A DNA stretch of 44,539 bases. Source: DASUBV01 sp035763085. GTDB taxonomy: Bacteria; Actinomycetota; Actinomycetes; Streptosporangiales; Streptosporangiaceae. The stretch spans positions 1 to 44,539 of the forward strand of contig DASUBV010000140.1 of the NCBI GenBank assembly GCA_035763085.1, written 5' to 3'. A program made the position numbers and the translations under genes. A model generated the notes under the pieces. The model was not told the origin of the DNA. It did not search any database and was given only the letters and a program-made list of their open reading frames with translations. Position 1 is the first letter of the stretch, and each line of letters opens with the position of its first letter. Below are positions 39,430 to 44,539 of this stretch, one piece after another.

Positions 39430-41508
39430 CTAAGCCGGGCGGAAGGACGCGATGTAGTGCCACGGCGAGCCAACCCCGGTCGCGTCGTCAAAGCCCTTGA
39501 CGGCGTGCAGGGCCGCCGCTCCCTCGCCGTCGATCCCCAGGGTGCGCAGGTAGTACAGGATCGGCTTGCCCCTGGTCGCCGGGTCGGTGTAGTTGGCGCG
39601 CACCTGGGCCAGGCGCCCCGGCCCGAGCGGGTGGTCGGTAACGTCGCGGAAGCTGCCGTCGCCGGCGGTGTAGCGCTGGTAGATCAGCGGGTTGGCGAAG
39701 CCGAGCGCCCGCCCGGCGACCTGCTGCGCGTCGGCCTCGATGCCGGCGAGCACCGGGCAGGCCACGCTGGTCCCGCCGATCCGGCTGAGCGCGAACCCGT
39801 AACGGTGACCATGAGGCTCCCGCACCGTCTGGCCGACCAGGATGCCGGTTGCCGGGTCGGCCAGGGCCGATACGTCCGGCACCACGCGCATGGGATGCTC
39901 GGCCGTCCGGCCGCTGGGCAGCCGCTGCGACAGTGACGCCGGGACCACGCCGGCCTGGTAGGCCGGCTGGGCGAACATGGTGGAGGTGCCCCCGCCGCTG
40001 CCGCCGTTGAAGCCCTGCGGGTAGGGGCCGGGCAGCGGGTACTGCCACTTCCGGCCGCCGGCCGCCAGCGGGTTCAGCAGCGTGCCCCATGAGGTCTCGA
40101 ACAGGTAGCCGCGTGACTTGCCGATGGCCAGGCTGGTGCCGCCGACCGAGGTCACCAGCGGGTCGGACGTCGGGTAGTCGACCTGGATCCTGTCGGAGAA
40201 GCCGGGGTCCTGCGACGGCGCCTCGTAGCCGCTGTCGCCCGAGGAGAACATGAACTCGATGCCCTCGGCAGCCCCGGCCGCGAAGATCTGGTGGTAGATC
40301 GGGCTGAAGGGCAGGTCGCTGTCCTCGGTGCCGCCCCACGAGTTGCTGACGATGCTGGCCAGGTGGTTGTTCACGATCAGGGACAGCGCGCTGGCCAGGT
40401 CCTCGTCATAGCAGCTGGCGGCGGCCACGTACCGGATCTTCGCCCGCGGTGCCATGCCGTGCACGGACTCGATGTCGAGCGTCTGCTCGCCGTACCAGCC
40501 CTGCGCACCGCAGACATCCGGGCCGGCGCCGGTGAACCTGTGCGGCAGGTACTGCCGGTACTGGCCGGGGGAGAAGGGCCGGTCGCCGGTGGCCCTGGCG
40601 TATTTGCTGGCGTCGCCGGGCATCGTCGGCGAGGCGTAGGCATCCACGATGGCCACCGTCTGCCCGGCCCCGGTCGCCCCCGAGGCGCTGACGCCGTAGA
40701 CGCTGCGGATCTGCCGCGGGGTGTATCCGCAGACCGCCCAGGGCCAGTGCCGGCCGTAGGCCGGCGGCTTGGCCAGCGCGGTCTTCTGGTTGTAGTACGT
40801 CCCGCACGGCCGGGCGACCCAGTAGTTGGGGCCGGGCGGCGGCAGCCCCCGGACCGGGCTGCTGACCCCGGCGGCGGGCGCGCTCAGCGGGTGCATCATC
40901 TGCCGGGCGGTGCTCAGCCCGGTCACCTCCAGGACGCCCGCGGCAACCCTGTCCGGCACGCTGGCGGCGTGCTGCGGGGCCCGGACGATGCCCTGTCCGG
41001 GCAGCCGGTAGCGGGCGAACCGGACGCCGAACGCCCGGCTGGCCGCGGCTACCGGGCCGGACACGGCCACGTACCCGCCCGCCACGTGGTTGCGCACCGA
41101 CGTGACCCGCAGCCCGGACGAGCGCAGCCAGCCGCGGATGGCTGACAGCTGCGCCGCGGTGGTGCCGTACCGGGCCTGGACCTGGGCCGGGCGCAGGAAG
41201 TGCCGGTAGCCCGGGGTGCCCGGCGTCGAGACCGCCATCGCCGTGGCGGCCAGCCCGGCCGCGTCCCGCGGGGCCAGGTAGACCCGCGCGCGCACCGTTC
41301 CGGAGGTGACCGCCTGGCGCCCGACCTGGTGCGCGGCGACCGCCCAGGACGGATGGGTGCCGGCGAGCGTGACCCGGCTGGCCGGGGTAGCGGCCCGTGC
41401 CCCGCCGGCTGCCAGGGCCAGGCTGCCCAGGCCTAACGCCGCCAGCGTCAGCGCGGCGCCGGCGGTGCGGGCCCGCAGGCCGGCTCGCGGCCGGGTGTGC
41501 TGAGGCAT
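39430..41508 (-). CDS. secreted serine-carboxyl peptidase, sedolisin family (S53)
   Basis: The 692-residue preproenzyme has a signal peptide (about 1-40, ending GGARAATPA), a Pro-kumamolisin activation domain (about 60-210, with PGTPGYRHFL and an inhibitory GVRFARYRLPG strand) and the catalytic domain. The triad is Glu341 and Asp345 in EQTLDIE and Ser581 in GGTSVACP; SNSWGGTED holds the oxyanion part. Calcium-site residues near the C-terminus (RDVTDHPLG, then FDDATGVGSP) are partly visible. Such enzymes are acid-active proteases that work outside the cell. ATG 41508 has AAGGGAGA before it. It is divergent from ctaG with no clear functional tie. Confidence 0.93.
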   Translation of the reverse strand: MPQHTRPRAGLRARTAGAALTLAALGLGSLALAAGGARAATPASRVTLAGTHPSWAVAAHQVGRQAVTSGTVRARVYLAPRDAAGLAATAMAVSTPGTPGYRHFLRPAQVQARYGTTAAQLSAIRGWLRSSGLRVTSVRNHVAGGYVAVSGPVAAASRAFGVRFARYRLPGQGIVRAPQHAASVPDRVAAGVLEVTGLSTARQMMHPLSAPAAGVSSPVRGLPPPGPNYWVARPCGTYYNQKTALAKPPAYGRHWPWAVCGYTPRQIRSVYGVSASGATGAGQTVAIVDAYASPTMPGDASKYARATGDRPFSPGQYRQYLPHRFTGAGPDVCGAQGWYGEQTLDIESVHGMAPRAKIRYVAAASCYDEDLASALSLIVNNHLASIVSNSWGGTEDSDLPFSPIYHQIFAAGAAEGIEFMFSSGDSGYEAPSQDPGFSDRIQVDYPTSDPLVTSVGGTSLAIGKSRGYLFETSWGTLLNPLAAGGRKWQYPLPGPYPQGFNGGSGGGTSTMFAQPAYQAGVVPASLSQRLPSGRTAEHPMRVVPDVSALADPATGILVGQTVREPHGHRYGFALSRIGGTSVACPVLAGIEADAQQVAGRALGFANPLIYQRYTAGDGSFRDVTDHPLGPGRLAQVRANYTDPATRGKPILYYLRTLGIDGEGAAALHAVKGFDDATGVGSPWHYIASFRPA

Positions 41509-41736
41509 GCGCGTCTCCCTTGATTCCGCAGGAATGCGGGCTGACCTGCAGGCCGGCAGCCCCGGTGCTTACCTTCCAGCCCGTCAGGGGCGCAGGCAAG
41601 GCGCGACGCGCGGGAGGACTGCGACTTCCGGAGCACCGGGGCGCAACCCGGCCCACAGCGCCCGGCCCCGGCCGGCGTCGCCGCGCGCCCGGCGGCCGGG
41701 CTGGCCGGGGCGTCCTGCCCGGCGGCGGGCGATACC
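41509..41736. promoter_or_regulatory. divergent intergenic region, sedolisin and ctaG
   Basis: The 228 bases hold promoters for both genes. The sedolisin side (41509-41580) is less GC-rich than the rest. No clear operator or gene is seen. Confidence 0.35.
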
Positions 41737-42783
41737 GTGGTCGGCATGCACGCCCCCGCCTACACCGGTCCGCCGGAGCTGACACCGCTGCGGGCTGTGA
41801 CCGAGTGGATGCTCGACCCCTGGGCCCTGGTGGTCATCGTCCTCCTCACGGCCGCATACCTGGCCGGGGTGCGCCGGGTGCGCCGCGCCGGGCAGCCGTG
41901 GCCTGTCGGCCGGGTGATCGCCTGCTGCGGGCTGGGATCCGGGTTCGCGGTCATCGCCACCATGTCGTTCCTGCGCGTGTACCAGCCGGTGCTGTTCTAC
42001 GCCCGGGCCGCGCAGACGGTCGTACTGCTGCTGGTAGTGCCGCTGTTCTGGGCCCTGGGCCGCCCGCTCAGCCTGGCCATCGCGGCGCTCGGGGACAAGG
42101 GCGGCCGGATCGAGGCGGTGATCGGCAGCCGGGCCGCCCGGCTGGTGACCTTCCCCGCGATCACCACAATGGTCCTGGTCGTCATTCCGTTCCTGCTCTA
42201 CTTCACCTCGTGGTACGCCGCCGGGTTCACCTCGGGAGTGGTCCGCGAGCTGACCTACGTGGCGCTGCTGGTACCCGGCTTCGTGTTCTTCTGGACGCTG
42301 CTGCGTATCGACCCGGTACCGAAGGCCTACCCCTACCTGGTGTCCTTGTGGATCAGCGGGGCGGAGGTCATCGGCGACGCGATCCTGGGCCTGGCCATCA
42401 TCGCCGACCCGACGCTGATCGCGGCCGCCCACTACCACCTGGTGGCCCGGCCCTGGGGCCCGAGCCTGGCCACCGACCAGGTCCTGGGCGGCGGCACCAT
42501 CTGGGTGCTCGGCGACATCGTGGGGCTGCCGTTCCTGGTCGCCCAGCTGATCCAGATGATCCGCGAGGACGAGGCCGACGCGAAGGTCATTGACGCCGAG
42601 CTGGACGCCGCAGAGGCCGCTGCGGCGCCCGCGGGCGGCGCGGCCGGAGCCCTGGGGTCAGCAGCCGGGGCCGCCGCGAGCGCGCCGCAGCGGCCCTGGT
42701 GGGAGTCAGACCAGCGGTTTGCCGGCCGGTTCGAGTCTGTGGCCGGCCCGGCCGCCGATGCAGATCAGGATGGGGCCCGCTAG
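41737..42783 (+). CDS. ctaG: cytochrome c oxidase assembly protein, caa3 CtaG type
   Basis: The 348-residue inner-membrane protein has about seven helices between 25 and 275 and fits the caa3_CtaG family that helps put copper into cytochrome oxidase. Family-like features are a TEWMLDPWAL opening, FLRVYQPVLFYARAAQTVVLLL, an extended ELTYVALLVPGFVFFWTLL helix, and the RPWGPSLATDQVLGGGTIW block with GDIVGLPFLV. The C-terminal 75 residues are Ala/Asp/Glu-rich and cytoplasmic. GTG 41737 and ATG 41746 are both possible starts; neither has a strong ribosome site. The oxidase genes ctaC and ctaD follow within 1.5 kb. Confidence 0.88.
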   Translation: MVGMHAPAYTGPPELTPLRAVTEWMLDPWALVVIVLLTAAYLAGVRRVRRAGQPWPVGRVIACCGLGSGFAVIATMSFLRVYQPVLFYARAAQTVVLLLVVPLFWALGRPLSLAIAALGDKGGRIEAVIGSRAARLVTFPAITTMVLVVIPFLLYFTSWYAAGFTSGVVRELTYVALLVPGFVFFWTLLRIDPVPKAYPYLVSLWISGAEVIGDAILGLAIIADPTLIAAAHYHLVARPWGPSLATDQVLGGGTIWVLGDIVGLPFLVAQLIQMIREDEADAKVIDAELDAAEAAAAPAGGAAGALGSAAGAAASAPQRPWWESDQRFAGRFESVAGPAADADQDGAR

Positions 42784-42890
42784 CCGGACCGGTCCCAGGA
42801 GCCAGGACCGGCCCCAGCGGCCGCGACCGGTGACAGTGGTCAGGTCCGGGCCCAGCAGCGGGGGAGCGGTCTCAGCAGCCGGGACCGGGC

Positions 42891-43169
42891 TCAGTAGCAC
42901 CGCCGGACCAGGAACGACCAGCCTTCGGGCAGCTGGCGGGTCAGCACGTGCTCCTGCGACTTGAGCCGGCACCAGGCCGGCAGGTCGCTCTCCGCGGCCG
43001 GGTCATCGGCCAGTACCTCGACCATCTCACCGATCGCCACCTCGCGTATCCGCTCGGCGAGCATGATGATCGGAATCGGGCACTTCTTGCCCAGCGCGTT
43101 AATGGTCAGCGCTGCCGGGCCGGGGCTAGCTGGCCGGATGTCAGGTGTCGGGGGCTGGTGCGGGGTCAC
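42891..43169 (-). CDS. TusA/SirA-like sulfur carrier protein
   Basis: The roughly 92-residue protein has the TusA signature LGKKCPIPIIML, whose Cys carries a persulfide in sulfur relay proteins, followed by IGEMVEVLADDPAAESDLPAWC, the usual second strand and helix. The tail SQEHVLTRQLPEGWSFLVRR replaces the normal last strand region. GTG 43169 (after GGAG, close spacing) is chosen; the frame opens at 43241 but lacks a ribosome site there and would overlap the ctaC promoter area. It lies between ctaG and ctaC on the opposite strand. Whether it serves cofactor sulfur supply or copper-site assembly is unknown. Confidence 0.82.
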   Translation of the reverse strand: MTPHQPPTPDIRPASPGPAALTINALGKKCPIPIIMLAERIREVAIGEMVEVLADDPAAESDLPAWCRLKSQEHVLTRQLPEGWSFLVRRCY

Positions 43170-43308
43170 GGGCTCCAGTGTAGGCACCAGATTTCCGGGG
43201 GTAGCGCAGGACGCGGCAGCGGTCCGTTGTACTGTTTCCACGACAGGCTGTAGGACGAGCGTTTCCGGCCTGTGTGAAGCCGGAAGTCATCCGCTGGGAA
43301 GGCAATCT

Positions 43309-44199
43309 GTGAGTCTCTTCCGCAGTCACCCGCGCGCCGGGGTGACAGCACGCCAGCTGCGCCGCTGGCTGCCCCGCACTGCCCTGGCCATCGCGCTGGT
43401 GTCAATGACAGCTGGCTGCCAGACCAGCGCCTGGGAGAACCTGGGTCTTCGTGCGCCGGCCACTAACCAGGGCGCGAGAATTCTTCACCTGTGGCAGGGC
43501 TCCTGGATCGCCGCGCTGTGCGTCGGCATCGTGGTCTGGGGCCTGATCCTGTGGGCGGTGATCTTCCACCGCAGGCGGTCGGACCGGATCCCGCATCAGG
43601 TCAGGTACAACCTGCCGATCGAGATGCTCTACACGGTCCTGCCGTTCGTCATGGTGGGGGTGCTGTTCTACTACACCGCCCGAGACGAGAACTCGATCGA
43701 CAAGCTGTCGGCGCACCCGGCGGTGGTCGTGAACGTGACCGGCTTCCAGTGGGGCTGGTCCTTCCAGTACCCGCAGTACAAGGTGAAGCCGCAGGCCGCC
43801 CTGTGCGGCGGCAACGCCGTCTGCGAGCTTGGCGAGACCTGGAACGGCGAGAACCCCGGCAACGAGAAGCAGCTCCCGGTGCTGGAGATCCCCACCCACG
43901 AGACGGTGCGGTTCAACCTCGTCTCCACCGACGTGATCCACGCCTTCTGGATCATTCCCTTCGAGTTCAAGCGTGACGTGGTCCCCGGCCACCCCAACCA
44001 CTTTGAGGTGACGGCGACCAAGACAGGCACCTCCATCGGCCGCTGCTCGGAGCTGTGCGGCCTGTACCACAGCCGGATGCTGTTCCGGGTGAAGATCGTG
44101 TCCCAGGCTGAGTTCAACACGTGGATCCATCAACAGCAGGCGCAGCAGAACGCGGCGATCACCACCGCCGCGCAGACCGGATCTGGGAGTACTCAGTGA
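43309..44199 (+). CDS. ctaC: cytochrome c oxidase subunit II
   Basis: The 296-residue subunit accepts electrons from cytochrome c at its CuA site. It has a lipoprotein-like signal with lipobox SMTAGC (Cys37), two membrane helices (about 62-85 and 104-125), the aromatic electron-entry segment GFQWGWSFQY, and a complete CuA site: His211, Cys246, Glu248, Cys250, His254 and Met257 (CSELCGLYHSRM). A charged insertion with a Cys pair (ALCGGNAVCELG) lies before the CuA core, as in other actinobacteria. GTG 43309 follows GGGAAGG. Its stop overlaps the ctaD start as GTGA, so both are translated together. Confidence 0.95.
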   Translation: MSLFRSHPRAGVTARQLRRWLPRTALAIALVSMTAGCQTSAWENLGLRAPATNQGARILHLWQGSWIAALCVGIVVWGLILWAVIFHRRRSDRIPHQVRYNLPIEMLYTVLPFVMVGVLFYYTARDENSIDKLSAHPAVVVNVTGFQWGWSFQYPQYKVKPQAALCGGNAVCELGETWNGENPGNEKQLPVLEIPTHETVRFNLVSTDVIHAFWIIPFEFKRDVVPGHPNHFEVTATKTGTSIGRCSELCGLYHSRMLFRVKIVSQAEFNTWIHQQQAQQNAAITTAAQTGSGSTQ

Positions 44200-44539
44200 C
44201 CGCGACCAGCCACCCAGGCCAGCCCGTGCCCACCAGCACGCTGCAGGCGCCGATCGCCGCCCCCTATCGCAAGGGGTCGATCCTGGCGGACTGGCTGTCC
44301 TCTACTGACCACAAGATCATCGGTCACCTGTACCTGATCACGTCGTTCGCGTTCTTCATGATCGGCGGCCTGATGGCGATGATCATCCGGGCGCAGCTGA
44401 TGGGGCCCAACAACCACATCGTGTCCGATCAGCAGTACAACGAGCTGTTCACGATGCACGGCGCGATCATGCTGCTGCTGTTCGCGACGCCGCTGTTCGT
44501 CGGGTTCGCCAACGAGATCATGCCGCTGCAGATCGGCGC
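44196..44539 (+). CDS. ctaD: cytochrome c oxidase subunit I, 5' part only
   Basis: Only the first 114 codons are in the window; the gene runs off the right edge. The segment contains the family opening WLSSTDHKIIGHLYLITSF, the first helix and the low-spin heme a ligand His in FTMHGAIMLLLFATP, all well conserved. The complete protein forms the catalytic heme-copper core of the aa3 oxidase with CtaC. GTG 44196 overlaps the ctaC stop (GTGA). Confidence 0.95.
   Translation, partial: MTATSHPGQPVPTSTLQAPIAAPYRKGSILADWLSSTDHKIIGHLYLITSFAFFMIGGLMAMIIRAQLMGPNNHIVSDQQYNELFTMHGAIMLLLFATPLFVGFANEIMPLQIG

Noticed and set aside
41448..41747. 99-codon minus-strand frame in the sedolisin-ctaG gap
   Set aside because: Overlaps the start of the sedolisin gene and the promoter region; coding bias is absent.
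42783..42897. Tandem repeat of a GGACCGG-CCAG-like unit after ctaG
   Set aside because: Matches are short and irregular; I could not fix a unit length, so it was not listed.
1..44539. Biosynthetic gene cluster, prophage or genomic island
   Set aside because: Gene content is mostly housekeeping or widespread families with uniform composition; no integrase, att-like repeats, tRNA or assembly-line enzyme was found.

Overview
The window is a GC-rich actinobacterial chromosome segment. This rests on strong G/C at third codon positions, many GTG starts, GTGA/ATGA stop-start overlaps, and lineage-typical families: an HrdB-type sigma factor, a DUF7455 protein, a PspA-PspAA-PspAB module, DUF3043, a CGNR-like zinc finger and a mycothiol-isomerase-fold enzyme. 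The gene content fits a non-Streptomyces actinomycete, perhaps Streptosporangiales-like; that placement is inference. No phage, plasmid, transposase, CRISPR array, rRNA or tRNA was recognised.

Layout. (1) 0.2-9.5 kb, mostly minus strand: DinB-like protein, mycothiol-isomerase-fold protein, small membrane protein, secreted double-SH3 protein, amidohydrolase; then a plus-strand membrane-anchored tandem AAA+ ATPase, a remnant of a 5-oxoprolinase pxpA gene, and a large unknown protein. (2) 10.0-16.4 kb: a peptide ABC transporter operon (lipoprotein, two permeases, one fused double ATPase). (3) 16.7-27.8 kb: a PAS-PAS-GAF-SpoIIE phosphatase with a possible coupled leader peptide, the principal-type sigma factor, DUF7455, topoisomerase IV parE and parC, peptidase E and a CGNR-like regulator. 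The sigma/DUF7455/parE/parC grouping resembles the hrdB neighbourhood of streptomycetes. (4) 27.9-33.0 kb: EamA transporter, PfkB kinase, a CobU-like fusion, a small acidic protein and an aldo/keto reductase. (5) 33.2-38.2 kb: DUF3043, PspA-PspAA, HtpX-like M48 protease, PspAB (envelope stress), an A-type Fe-S carrier and a ribbon-helix-helix/PIN toxin-antitoxin pair with a large palindrome over its start. (6) 38.3-44.5 kb: a second PfkB kinase, a secreted sedolisin, CtaG, a TusA-like protein, ctaC and the start of ctaD, which runs off the window.

The most unusual feature is not a gene. Five intergenic regions (12.0, 16.4, 21.3, 29.0 and 30.2 kb) carry locally tandem GC-rich units built on the same small hairpin with a three-base loop followed by GAA and a C-run. 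At each site the core is oriented with the transcription of at least one neighbour, while the sequence between cores differs by locus. A second shared hairpin element lies downstream of two unrelated genes (27.2 and 31.95 kb) and shows paired base changes in its arms. Several other intergenic regions hold their own short tandem repeats, so this genome seems prone to expanding repeats between genes.
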